A stretch of 64,000 nucleotides of DNA from the NCBI RefSeq assembly GCF_009769385.1, contig NZ_VKAB01000027.1, positions 1 through 64,000 of the forward strand, written 5' to 3'. Below are positions 32,939 to 41,630 of this stretch, one piece after another. Under the pieces are notes generated by a model. It did not search any database. It was given only the letters and a program-made list of their open reading frames with translations, and had not been told where the DNA came from. The position numbers and the translations under genes were made by a program. How positions within the stretch are numbered: the first letter of the stretch is position 1; each line of letters begins with the position of its first letter. This stretch comes from Saccharothrix deserti. Lineage in GTDB: Bacteria; Actinomycetota; Actinomycetes; Mycobacteriales; Pseudonocardiaceae.

Positions 32939-33843
32939 ACATCACCCTCAGCCCCACCACCGCCGCGGCGGCACTGCTCGGCGCCGGTACCGGCCTCGGC
33001 CTGCTGCTGGTGATCCTCGGCTGGCGCGGCACCGACCCCCACCGCCCGCGCCGCCGCCGAACCCGCGCCGGCGGCCAGGCTGACGACCATCGCACGCTAC
33101 GGCTCGCGCTCGCCGTGGCCGTCGGGGTGGTGGCCGGCCTGCTGACCGGGTGGGTGGTCGGCGCCGTGCTGGCCGGGCTCGCGTGCTGGGCGCTGCCGCG
33201 GGTGCTGGGCCGCGACCCCGAGCACGCCCTCCGGGTCGCCCGGATCGAGGCCATCGCGACCTGGACGGAGATGCTGCGCGACACCCTGTCGGCCGCCGCC
33301 GGGCTGGAACAGGCCGTCCTCGCCACGGCGCCGCTGGCGCCGGCGGCGATCCGCGGCGAGGTCGGCGAACTCGCCGCCGGGATCGAGAACGGAGATCGCC
33401 TGGCGCCCGCGCTGCGCAGGCTCGGGGAGCGGCTGGACGACCCGGTCGGCGACCTGGTCGTCGCCGCCCTGCTGCTGGCCGCCGAACAGCAGACCCGCCA
33501 ACTGGCCGACCTGCTCGGCTCGCTGGCCGACGCCGCCCGCGGGCAAGCCTCGATGCGGATGCGCGTGGAAGCCGGACGCGCCCGCACCCGCACCTCGGTG
33601 CGCGTCATCGTCGGCACCACCCTGGCCTTCGCCGTCGCCGTGGTGCTGCTCAACCGCGACTACATGACCGCCTACGACAGCGCGACCGGGCAGATCGTCC
33701 TACTGGGCATCGGGGTGCTGTTCGCGTTGGGGTTCGCGTGGCTGGCCCGCATCGCCCGCGTCGCCCAACCCGACCGGTTCCTGTCCACAGCCGCCGAACC
33801 CACCGGTGACCGCGCGGTGCTCGTCACCGAAAGGCAGGTGTAA
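32935..33843 (+). CDS. tadB: TadB-like inner membrane platform protein
   Basis: The 302-residue protein has N-terminal membrane helices (ALLGAGTGLGLLLVILGW and ALAVAVGVVAGLLTGWVVGA), a cytoplasmic T2SSF-like domain (EMLRDTLSAAAGLEQAVLA and LVVAALLLAAEQQ), and C-terminal helices. The GTG start lies inside the tadA stop (GTGA). TadB and TadC form the platform for the TadA motor. Confidence 0.9.
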   Translation: MNITLSPTTAAAALLGAGTGLGLLLVILGWRGTDPHRPRRRRTRAGGQADDHRTLRLALAVAVGVVAGLLTGWVVGAVLAGLACWALPRVLGRDPEHALRVARIEAIATWTEMLRDTLSAAAGLEQAVLATAPLAPAAIRGEVGELAAGIENGDRLAPALRRLGERLDDPVGDLVVAALLLAAEQQTRQLADLLGSLADAARGQASMRMRVEAGRARTRTSVRVIVGTTLAFAVAVVLLNRDYMTAYDSATGQIVLLGIGVLFALGFAWLARIARVAQPDRFLSTAAEPTGDRAVLVTERQV

Positions 33844-33848
33844 CCGCC

Positions 33849-34742
33849 GTGATCACCTACATCGCGCTGGGCACCGGTCTCGGGATCGGGCTGTGGGCGC
33901 TGGCGGTCTGGCTGTTCCCGCCACGACCGGCGCTCGGCGCCGTCCTGGCCCGCGCCACCGCGCCACCCGCCCCGCCGCCGATCCTCGCCACCGACGACAC
34001 CGGCTGGGCCGCCCGGCTCGGCCGCCCCGCCGTCGCGCCGCTGCGCGCGCTGGGACTTCCCGGTCCGCGCCTGGCGCGCGACCTGGCGGTCATCGGCCGC
34101 TCGACCTCGACCCACCTGGCGGAAAAGGCCACGCTCGCCGTCGCCGGGCTGTTGCTGCCGGTGCTGCTGACCGTGGTCCTCACCCTGGCCGGGCTCGGGC
34201 CGGGTTTCGAGTTCCCGATCATCGCCGGGCTCGTGCTCGCCGCGGTCGGGTTCGTCCTGCCGGACCTGCAAGCCCGCTCCGACGCGGCGAAGCTACGCGT
34301 CGGGTTCCGGCACGCGCTGTCGGCCTACCTGGACCTGGTGTGGATCACCCTGGCCGGTGGCGCCGGTGTCGACAGTGCCCTGGGCGACTCGGTGAACATC
34401 GGCCGCGGGTGGGCCTTCGAGCAGATCCGCCGCGCGTTGGACACCGCCCGCCTGACCCGGACGACCCCGTGGGCGACGCTGCGCCAACTCGGCGAGGAGC
34501 TCGACGTCACCGAACTGGCGGAGCTGGCGGCGTCGGTCAGCCTGGCCGGCACCGAGGGCGCCAAGGTCCGCACCAGCCTGGCGGCCAAAGCCGCCACCCT
34601 GCGCACCCACCAGATCACCGAAGCCGAAGGCGACGCCCAGGCCGCCACCGAGCGCATGTCGCTGCCGGTGATGTTGCTGTTCCTCGGGTTCCTGGTCTTC
34701 ATCGCCTTTCCCGCATTAACCCATGTCCTCAATGGACTGTGA
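33849..34742 (+). CDS. tadC: TadC-like inner membrane platform protein
   Basis: The 297-residue T2SSF-type protein has an N-terminal helix, central paired hydrophobic helices (LLLPVLLTVVLTLAGLG, then IIAGLVLAAVGFVLP), a cytoplasmic domain with AYLDLVWITLAGGAGVDSAL, and a final helix LFLGFLVFIAFP. It starts at GTG 33849, six bases after tadB. It is the expected partner of TadB. Confidence 0.9.
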   Translation: MITYIALGTGLGIGLWALAVWLFPPRPALGAVLARATAPPAPPPILATDDTGWAARLGRPAVAPLRALGLPGPRLARDLAVIGRSTSTHLAEKATLAVAGLLLPVLLTVVLTLAGLGPGFEFPIIAGLVLAAVGFVLPDLQARSDAAKLRVGFRHALSAYLDLVWITLAGGAGVDSALGDSVNIGRGWAFEQIRRALDTARLTRTTPWATLRQLGEELDVTELAELAASVSLAGTEGAKVRTSLAAKAATLRTHQITEAEGDAQAATERMSLPVMLLFLGFLVFIAFPALTHVLNGL

Positions 34743-34791
34743 CGCCTCCTGCGGGCATGAGTCTCACGGGAATGACAAGAGAGGAGAACGG

Positions 34792-34980
34792 ATGCTCTCA
34801 CAAGTGGAGGCATTGTGGACGGTGCTGCGAGCACGGTGGGAGGCGCTGCGCCAACGGCCGGAGGCCGGATACTCGACCGAGACCGTTCTGGTGACCGCGC
34901 TGCTCGTCGCCGCCGCGCTCGTGGTGATCGCGATCGTCGTCTCCAAGGTCCTCACCAAGGCCAACGGAATCACCATGTGA
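34792..34980 (+). CDS. Flp-type prepilin (62 aa)
   Basis: I chose the ATG at 34792 because GAGAGGAG lies upstream. The peptide has a long basic N-terminal leader ending in EAG, then YSTETVLVTALLVAAALVV (here split from IAIVVSKV), i.e. a Gly before the mature start, a Glu at +4, and a hydrophobic pilin helix. This matches the substrate of the prepilin peptidase. The C-terminus is short, as in Flp pilins. It is followed directly by TadE-like genes. Confidence 0.75.
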   Translation: MLSQVEALWTVLRARWEALRQRPEAGYSTETVLVTALLVAAALVVIAIVVSKVLTKANGITM

Positions 34981-34985
34981 TCACC

Positions 34986-35438
34986 ATGAGCCACAGGAAA
35001 CCTCGGCCCGCAGGGTACGTGCGTGGCGGGTGGACGGTCCGAGTCCGGCGGGCGCTGAAGGGTGATCGTGGTTCGGCCGGCGCGGAGCTGGTGATCGCCA
35101 CCCCGCTGCTGTTGCTGATGCTGCTGGCGATCATCCAGTTCGCACTGTGGAGTCACGCCACCCACATCGCCCAGGCCGCCGCCTCGCAGGGCCTCGCCAC
35201 CGCACGAGCCCAGAACGGCACCGCGGCAGCGGGCACGGCAACCGCGCAGCAGATCCTCGACCAGCTGGCGGGCGGCCCGCTCACCGGCGCCACGGTCGCC
35301 ACCGACCGCGGCGCGGCCTCGGCGTCGGTGCGCATCTCCGGGACGGCCACCCCGGTGATCCCGTACCTGAGCCTGCCCGTGCACGCCGAAGCCGCCGGAC
35401 CCGTCGAACGCTTCGTGCCCGACCTGACGGGCGGGTGA
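34986..35438 (+). CDS. TadE-like pseudopilin
   Basis: The 150-residue protein starts at ATG 34986; GTG 34977 overlapping the pilin stop is possible. After a basic N-terminus it has [20 protein letters not shown], the TadE motif with conserved Glu in the first hydrophobic segment. The rest is a small periplasmic-type domain. It is a minor pilin or assembly factor. Confidence 0.85.
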   Translation: MSHRKPRPAGYVRGGWTVRVRRALKGDRGSAGAELVIATPLLLLMLLAIIQFALWSHATHIAQAAASQGLATARAQNGTAAAGTATAQQILDQLAGGPLTGATVATDRGAASASVRISGTATPVIPYLSLPVHAEAAGPVERFVPDLTGG

Positions 35439-35443
35439 CCGCC

Positions 35444-35965
35444 ATGACCACACCACCGACACCGACGACCGCCATCAGGCCGCCACGGCGGCACCCGGGC
35501 CGCGTACGGCCCGGCCGACGCGGCTGGTCGGCGTGGTGGCGCGCCGACGACGGCTCCGTCGCCGCCGAAGTCACCATCGCCACCCCGTTCCTGATCATGC
35601 TGCTGGTGTTCGTCGGCGTGGTCATCCATCGGGGCGTGGACGCCCGCATCCGCATCGACGACGCCGCCCACCAGGCCGCCCGCGCTGCGAGTATCGAACG
35701 CACTCCTGCCGCTGCGGTGTCGGCCGCCCAGTCCACCGCGGCCGCCGCTCTGTCCTCGGCAGGGGTGGTGTGCCGCTCTCTGACGGTCACCACCGCGACC
35801 GGCGGTCTGCGACCCGGCGGCACGGTCAGCGTCACCGTGTCCTGCGACGTGGACTTCGGCGACGCGCTCATCCTCGGTGTCCCCGGCGGCAAGCGGCTGT
35901 CGGCCAGCGCGATCGAACCGGTCGACGTCTGGCGCTCGACGGTGAACACCGGGAGCGAGACGTGA
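35444..35965 (+). CDS. TadE-like pseudopilin (second copy)
   Basis: The 173-residue protein has the motif [20 protein letters not shown], with Glu and a hydrophobic helix near residue 45. Residues 70-173 are an extracellular domain containing two Cys (VVCRSL, VSCDVDF), which may form a disulfide. Its ATG is 6 bases after the first TadE stop. Like its neighbour it is probably processed and assembled as a minor pilin. Confidence 0.83.
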   Translation: MTTPPTPTTAIRPPRRHPGRVRPGRRGWSAWWRADDGSVAAEVTIATPFLIMLLVFVGVVIHRGVDARIRIDDAAHQAARAASIERTPAAAVSAAQSTAAAALSSAGVVCRSLTVTTATGGLRPGGTVSVTVSCDVDFGDALILGVPGGKRLSASAIEPVDVWRSTVNTGSET

Positions 35966-36441
35966 GCCGCCCCGCACGCCGGACCCGGCAGGGCCGATGG
36001 GCGGCGTGGTGGAGGGCCCGCCGCCGTTGGTGGCGCGCCGACGAGGGCCGCGTGACCGCGTTCGTCGTCGTGCTCACCACCGGCATCCTCGCCCTGGCCG
36101 GGCTCACCCTGGACGGCGGCCTCGCGCTGGCCGCAAAGGTGCGGGCCAACGGCCAGGCCGAGGCCGCCGCCCGCGCCGGAGCACAGGCCATCGACCTGAC
36201 CGCCTACCGCGACAGCGGCGCGCTGAGGCTGGTGCCCGCGCAGGCGGTCGCGAACGCCCAGACGCATCTGGCGGCCGAGGGCGCCACCGGAACGGTGACC
36301 GTCTCCGGCGACACCGTCACGGTCACCGTGACCGCCTCGCAGCCGACGCAGCTGCTTGGGCTGGTCGGCATCGGCTCGCTGTCGGTGCACGGGCAGGGAA
36401 GCGCCCATCCACAGCGCGGCGTGACCGCGATCGACCCCTGA
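35962..36441 (+). CDS. TadG-like pilus protein
   Basis: The protein of about 159 residues starts at a GTG inside the previous stop (GTGA). The Trp/Arg-rich N-terminus precedes [21 protein letters not shown], a helix of the type found in TadG/TadE-like proteins, then [25 protein letters not shown], the pattern of the TadG N-terminal domain. It is shorter than full TadG, with no VWA part. Confidence 0.8.
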   Translation: MSRPARRTRQGRWAAWWRARRRWWRADEGRVTAFVVVLTTGILALAGLTLDGGLALAAKVRANGQAEAAARAGAQAIDLTAYRDSGALRLVPAQAVANAQTHLAAEGATGTVTVSGDTVTVTVTASQPTQLLGLVGIGSLSVHGQGSAHPQRGVTAIDP

Positions 36442-36495
36442 CCACCCCCGCGTCGCCCGTACCGGTGAGGCGCGTCAACGACAAGGAATATCGGC

Positions 36496-36933
36496 ATGGC
36501 AACGCCAGAAGAGATCGAGCTCCGTATCCAGGAGGCCGACACCGCCCGCAGCGCGCGGAGAGCGGCTGCGGCACGGCAGGTCGGCGAACTCGTCCAGCGT
36601 CGGGCCGACATCGTCGAACAACTCCAGGACATCGAGCGGCAGCTCGGCGACGTCCTCGCCAACGCCCAAGACGTCATCGACGTCGACGAGATGGCCGAGT
36701 TCACCGACGTGAAGGCCACCGACCTCTCGCAATGGCTCGCGGGACGCAAGGCGACGCGCGCCAAGCGGAAGAAGCCCGCCACCGGGGCGTCCGGTGCGAG
36801 GAGCGACGCGAGTCGCGGAGCGTCCGCACCTGGAACGCCAAAGCCCGGTTCGGCGTCCGCAGCGGTCGAGCCCGCCGTACCTCCCACCGATACCACGGCC
36901 ACACCCGAGCGGGTCACCGCCCAGGTGACGTGA
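36496..36933 (+). CDS. coiled-coil hypothetical protein
   Basis: The 145-residue protein has residues 3-75 predicted helical by heptad pattern (ELRIQEADTARSARR, then IVEQLQDIERQLGDVLANAQ). After that comes a low-complexity tail rich in Ala, Ser, Pro and Thr. It is soluble. It sits between the TadG-like gene and the large LysM-BTAD gene, so it may be part of the pilus locus or its regulation. I do not recognise a family. Confidence 0.6.
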   Translation: MATPEEIELRIQEADTARSARRAAAARQVGELVQRRADIVEQLQDIERQLGDVLANAQDVIDVDEMAEFTDVKATDLSQWLAGRKATRAKRKKPATGASGARSDASRGASAPGTPKPGSASAAVEPAVPPTDTTATPERVTAQVT

Positions 36934-37018
36934 CGACGGCTCTGCCGTCCGGCCCCGCGGCGCTCGAGTCCAGAGGACGCGAGTTGTAAGCCTGTACCGC
37001 CAAGGAATCGAGCACGTT

Positions 37019-40000
37019 GTGACCGCACCATCGCATCCGTCTCGCCGGAAGCCTGTACGGCCGGCCGGCGCGCGAGGTCGTGCCCGGCACGGCGCCGGGC
37101 GCGTCCTCGGGTTCGTCGCAAGGCTGCTGCGAGGGCTACTGGCCGCCGTGGTCCTGGTCGGGCTGCTGGCCGGCCTGCCGTGGGCACTCACCCACTTCAT
37201 CGGCTGGCCCTTGCCCGACCACGTGCCCTCGTGGGCGGAGGTCGAGGGTGTGCTGCTCGGTCCGATGACGACCACGTTCCTGCTGGACTTCCTGGCCTGC
37301 GCCAGTTGGTTGGTATGGGCGCTGTTCACGCTCGACGTGGCACGCTGCGCGGTCGAGATCGCCCGCGACGCGCGGCTGCCGGACCTGTCCGCGGCCGGAC
37401 CGGTGCACCGGGTCGCGGCTGTGCTCGTCGGCGCGGTCCTGATCTCGATCCTGGGTCACCGAACCGACCCGGCCCGCACGAGCACGCCCTTCACCGGACC
37501 GGACACCGGCTCCGAGATCGTGGCTACAGCCCCGGCCTGGCACTACCCGTCCGACCAGGGCGTCGGGGGTATCCGGCACGCCGCGTACGCCGCACCGCAC
37601 CACACCGCTCCGGCCGTGGTCGAACGGCTTACCCCCGCGAAGTCGGACGTGGTGCGGCCCTACGACCCCGAGACCGGCGTGTACGACTCGCTGTGGCGGA
37701 TGTCCGAACGCACCCTGGGCGACGGCAACCGCTGGCCGGAGATCTACGAACTCAACAAAGGCAAACCTCAACCCGACGGTGGCACGTTCACCCGCCCCAG
37801 CCTCGTCTTCGCCGGTGAGGAGATGGCTCTGCCCGACGACGCCACCGTGCCCACGACACCACCCGACCAACACGCCCCGCCACCACTTTCGCCGGCACCA
37901 CCTCCGCCTCCGGCACCCGTGACGCCCCCACCGGCCACCTCGACACCGAGCAACCCGGCGACGCCCGCTCCCTCCACACAACAGACACCGCACACGACCC
38001 CGGCACCCCAGACCACCCCGGCACGACCGAACACCCAGCAGGCGCCGCAGTCGGGTCCGGACGTGACGGGTGAGCCGGGGTTCCGCTGGGGTGATGAGCT
38101 GTTCGTCGGGCTCGGGCTCGCCGCGGCGGTCAGCGCCGCCCTGCTCGTCGCCCGCCGTCGTCACCGGCGCCGCTACCGGCCCGGCAGCGGCGACCGCACC
38201 GACCTGCCCGTCGCACCGGTGGTGTACCAGCTGCGGCTGGCACACCTGCGCGCCGACCAGGACGACGACCTCGACCTCGACGCCGGCGAACCGGACGAGC
38301 GGCCTCGGCGCACATCGGCACCCCCGGTGGTGCTGGGCGCGGCGGGTCGTTCCGGTGAGGAGGCGTCGGTCCTGGCGGTGGGTGTGCTCGACGGCAGGGA
38401 GATCGCGCTCGACCTGGCCGCCGCACACGGCCTGGGCCTGATCGGCGCGGGCGCCCCCGCAGCGGTCCGCGCCCTGCTGGTCGCCACCCTGGCCACCACG
38501 TCGGAACCCGTGCGCGTGATCGTCCCAGCAGCCGATCTCGCCGCCCTGCTCGGCCGCCAGGCCGCCCGAACAGCACTGCCGGCGAGCCTGCGCGTGGTGG
38601 CCGACCTCGACACCGCCCTGGACGAACTGGAGGCCGAGACCCTGGTGCGCGCCAGCCGTCATCAAAGCGGAGGTGCCGATGCGGGGCCTCCCGTAGTCCT
38701 GGTGGCCCGCGCACCCGAACGGCAGCGGCAGCGCCTGCAAGCGGTCTTGGACAACGGGGCGGGCTTCGGCGTGACCGGGCTGTTGCTGGGCCAGTGGGCG
38801 CCCGGTGTCACCGCCTACGTCCGCGACGACGGCACCATCTCCGCCACCAGCCCCGGCCCCGGCGAGCCCCTGCGCGGCACGCGCGTGTTCCGGCTCGGCG
38901 ACACCGACACCGCCGACCTACTGGTCCTGCTGCACCGCGCCGATCCTGAACCCGAGCCCGTCACGGTCGACGAGCACGGCCCGCCATCGAGGCCACGGCC
39001 TCACGCCGTGGCCGGCGACACCGATCCCGACCAACCGGTGACCCCCGAGGCGAACGAGAACGGCCAGGACGCCGCCACCGGGCAAGCCGAGGTCTCGGCC
39101 GACGACACCGACCTGGAGATCCTCCCGGCCGACGGCGCTGCGCAGCCACCGGCCGACACCGAGCTGGAGATCCTCGGATCGACCTCCTCACCCGTGTCCC
39201 CGCCCGGTCTTCGCCTACGCCCTTCCCCGCCCGCACCCGCCCGGAACGAACCCGCGGGCGAGGTGACCGGGAACGCCGACACGCCGGATGCCGCCCACGC
39301 CGGGAACCGGGTCGACAGCCACCGACCCGAGCGACCCGGCGGTTCCGGCGAGGACGCGCTCGTGCCGCTGAGAATCAGCGTGTTGGGGCCGCCACGAGTG
39401 TGGTGGCGACCCGAACCCGCCGCACGCGGTGACGACATCGTCGAGCGCGAGATCACCTCGGAGTTCCAGCCCCGCGTCCGGGAACTGCTGGTGTTCCTGG
39501 CGCTGCATCCCGACGGCGCCAGCCGTGAGGCGCTGATCGGCGCCCTGTGGGCTCACAGCCCGCTGGAGAAGACCACCAACGCCATGAACACCAGCCTCAG
39601 CAGACTGCGCCGCGCCGTGACCGCGGCAACCGACGGCGCCCTGTCCGACATCGTCCTGGTCGGCGAGGGCCGCTACCGCCTCGACCCGGACCTGGTGGAG
39701 GTCGACTACCACCGCTTCGCCGCCGCCGTGGCCACCCGCCGCGCCGCCGCCACCGAGCAGGACCGGGTCGAGGCGTACCGGCACATCGTCGACCACTACG
39801 GCGGCCCGCTGGCCGACGGAATGAGCACCGAGTGGATCGAGACCGCCCGCGAAGCCATCCGCCGCGACGCCATCGACGCCGTGGCCGCCCTCGCCCGCGC
39901 CCTGGTCGACCACGACCCCCAGCAGACACTCGACCTGCTGGAAGTGGCACGCGCATTCGACCCACACAACGAGCTGATCTACCGCGACATCATGCGCCTG

Positions 40001-40192
40001 CAGGAACGCCTCGGACAGCTCGACGCCATCCCACGCACCCTGACCCTGCTCACCACCCGACTGGCCGAGGTCGACGACCGGCCCAGCCAGCAGGCCGTGA
40101 GCCTGGCCGACCGGCTGCGCCGCCGTCACGAAGCGACGACCGAGCAGCGCCCGCCGTTGGGAGCCGACCGTGAGCACAGCAGAGCCGGGTGA
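37019..40192 (+). CDS. membrane LysM protein with C-terminal BTAD (SARP-like) domain
   Basis: The 1057-residue protein starts at GTG. Hydrophobic helices lie near residues 37-57, 82-105 and 124-145. A LysM-like segment at about 215-265 reads DSLWRMSERTLGDGNRWPEIYELN (shown to its first 19 residues as the repeat core). A Pro/Thr/Ala-rich linker spans 275-345 and another helix is near 360. From about 783 (LRISVLGPPRV) come an OmpR-like winged helix and a BTAD TPR domain. It probably links the cell wall or pilus to transcription. It is the last rightward gene of the Tad block. Confidence 0.82.
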   Translation: MTAPSHPSRRKPVRPAGARGRARHGAGRVLGFVARLLRGLLAAVVLVGLLAGLPWALTHFIGWPLPDHVPSWAEVEGVLLGPMTTTFLLDFLACASWLVWALFTLDVARCAVEIARDARLPDLSAAGPVHRVAAVLVGAVLISILGHRTDPARTSTPFTGPDTGSEIVATAPAWHYPSDQGVGGIRHAAYAAPHHTAPAVVERLTPAKSDVVRPYDPETGVYDSLWRMSERTLGDGNRWPEIYELNKGKPQPDGGTFTRPSLVFAGEEMALPDDATVPTTPPDQHAPPPLSPAPPPPPAPVTPPPATSTPSNPATPAPSTQQTPHTTPAPQTTPARPNTQQAPQSGPDVTGEPGFRWGDELFVGLGLAAAVSAALLVARRRHRRRYRPGSGDRTDLPVAPVVYQLRLAHLRADQDDDLDLDAGEPDERPRRTSAPPVVLGAAGRSGEEASVLAVGVLDGREIALDLAAAHGLGLIGAGAPAAVRALLVATLATTSEPVRVIVPAADLAALLGRQAARTALPASLRVVADLDTALDELEAETLVRASRHQSGGADAGPPVVLVARAPERQRQRLQAVLDNGAGFGVTGLLLGQWAPGVTAYVRDDGTISATSPGPGEPLRGTRVFRLGDTDTADLLVLLHRADPEPEPVTVDEHGPPSRPRPHAVAGDTDPDQPVTPEANENGQDAATGQAEVSADDTDLEILPADGAAQPPADTELEILGSTSSPVSPPGLRLRPSPPAPARNEPAGEVTGNADTPDAAHAGNRVDSHRPERPGGSGEDALVPLRISVLGPPRVWWRPEPAARGDDIVEREITSEFQPRVRELLVFLALHPDGASREALIGALWAHSPLEKTTNAMNTSLSRLRRAVTAATDGALSDIVLVGEGRYRLDPDLVEVDYHRFAAAVATRRAAATEQDRVEAYRHIVDHYGGPLADGMSTEWIETAREAIRRDAIDAVAALARALVDHDPQQTLDLLEVARAFDPHNELIYRDIMRLQERLGQLDAIPRTLTLLTTRLAEVDDRPSQQAVSLADRLRRRHEATTEQRPPLGADREHSRAG

Positions 40193-40200
40193 CCGCGTCA

Positions 40201-40219
40201 CACCGCCCCACGGGCGGTG
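40201..40219. terminator. short GC hairpin between convergent genes
   Basis: CACCGCCC (40201-40208) and GGGCGGTG (40212-40219) form a perfect 8-bp stem with loop CAC. It lies between the ends of the rightward LysM-BTAD gene and the leftward HxlR gene and could terminate both. There is no strong T-run. Confidence 0.45.
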
Positions 40220-40220
40220 G

Positions 40221-40721
40221 TCAACCGGCGGGGCCGTCCGCCCGATCCGGACGGTGGTCGACGGACGGGACGGCATCGCCGGCTCCGTCGAGTTCGGTCA
40301 CGTCGCCGAGATCGCCGGCATCTCCATTGTTTTGACGGCTGTGTGCCTGGGCTTGTGCGAGAAGTTCCGGGTGTTTCTCGGTCCACGCGATCAGTGGCTC
40401 TGCCAGCGTCAATACCTCGACGACTTCGGGGTTCAACGAGTAAGTCACTTCCGGCGGAAAAGTCTCCGTGTGGCTTTCGCGGAGGATGATCCCCTGTTCG
40501 CGCATCTTTTTCAATGTGCGCGCCAGAATGCTATCGTGCAGGACAGCGTGTTTGTCCGACCAATTCTCGTCGATGGAATACGAGTTGACCGTGGAGAGAA
40601 TCTCGACCCGGCGCAGCGGGCCGTCTCGAAGTGCCACCATGATGGCGGGTACCCACTTGTCCCCGAAAAGGTTCTTCAGGTCGTACACCCCACGAAGGAC
40701 TCTGTCGTCTCTCTCCGTCAC
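40221..40721 (-). CDS. HxlR-family transcriptional regulator
   Basis: The 166-residue protein has the winged-helix HxlR order: LKNLFGDKWVPAIMVALRDGPLRRVEIL (in two parts, residues about 15-40), DSILARTLKKMREQGIILRE and VTYSLNPEVVEVL. The Cys residues used for sensing in several HxlR proteins are absent. The C-terminal 40 residues are acidic and low in complexity. It faces the BTAD gene and is divergent from the AT-rich gap that precedes the AAA gene, so it may control that promoter. Confidence 0.85.
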   Translation of the reverse strand: MTERDDRVLRGVYDLKNLFGDKWVPAIMVALRDGPLRRVEILSTVNSYSIDENWSDKHAVLHDSILARTLKKMREQGIILRESHTETFPPEVTYSLNPEVVEVLTLAEPLIAWTEKHPELLAQAQAHSRQNNGDAGDLGDVTELDGAGDAVPSVDHRPDRADGPAG

Positions 40722-41630
40722 CGCACCCTCCCCATGTGCACCGACCCGACCCCCGAGCCGCGCCCCTCGTCGCGTAGTGCGGCAGCGCCTTCCCCGAGCG
40801 TGCCGCTGATGCGATCGTGCCTGTTCGGCGCGATCGCGTCGTCGCTCTCCGTCTCGCCGGCGAGAAGGCGAACGTCCTTCACGCTACGCCAAACGGTGCA
40901 CCTCGCCCACTGTATTCCTACTCATCTAAATGTCACTGTGTGTAGCCAAGATCGAGATCGTCTGCGCGTACGGTGACGTCCGTTGGGGGTTCATATGGGG
41001 GATCACATTGGGGATCATCTTGGGGATCCCGTTAGAACGCCACCCCCTCCAGTCGGCGAAGACGCCGGTCAGGGCCCTGTAGGGGGATCCGCTGGTATCC
41101 CAGACTCGCTTGCCCACAAGCCGGTGAACACATCGGGGCGGCTGGCGGTCAGCTCCCTGACCTGCCGTCTCCCTGCTCGCCTGTCGCTGTCGTGTGTCGC
41201 AATCGCCGGTCTCCCTTCTTGTCGTCAATGCCATTCATTATTTCCCGTTCCTTATTTCTGCTTGCGGCCGATCTCCTTATTTGTGGCCGGCGTCGCTTTT
41301 GCGTCCGCGGCCTCCTTCACGTCTCACGTGTCGCTGACCTGCGGAAACCGTGCGGCGCGACGCTCGAAAATATCGGTGCACGCCCAAGCCTGTCATTTCA
41401 GTGAATGGCGACCGCGCGACGGCCCGAAAAGAGTCTTGAAAATGAGCTGTCAAACCCGTTGCGAACGGCGCGGCGCAGAGTCATAATTGAATTGTCGCCA
41501 GGGGAACCGGAATCACATCGAATACCACACCCGGCGCGAGCCATGCCCGGTGAACGAAACCCGGAAATGACCGAAAAGCCTTGCAGAATGCGCGCCCGTC
41601 CACCGTGCGGAATCGAAAGGACCACCCGCG
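40722..41630. promoter_or_regulatory. AT-rich intergenic region with four 12-bp iterons
   Basis: About 900 bases without a credible gene, and markedly lower in G+C than the flanks. At 40986-41028 a GGGG(A/T)TC core recurs at 40986, 40998, 41010 and 41022, exactly 12 bp apart; the unit is about TTGGGGATCA. This is typical of replication-initiator or repressor arrays. The rest contains weak AT-rich stretches near 40900-40940, 41230-41290 and 41450-41500 suitable for promoters. Confidence 0.5.

Noticed and set aside
40926-41486. Frames on both strands across the 12-bp iterons
   Set aside because: The short frames are produced by the repeat period and the AT-rich gap; codon use is not that of a gene.
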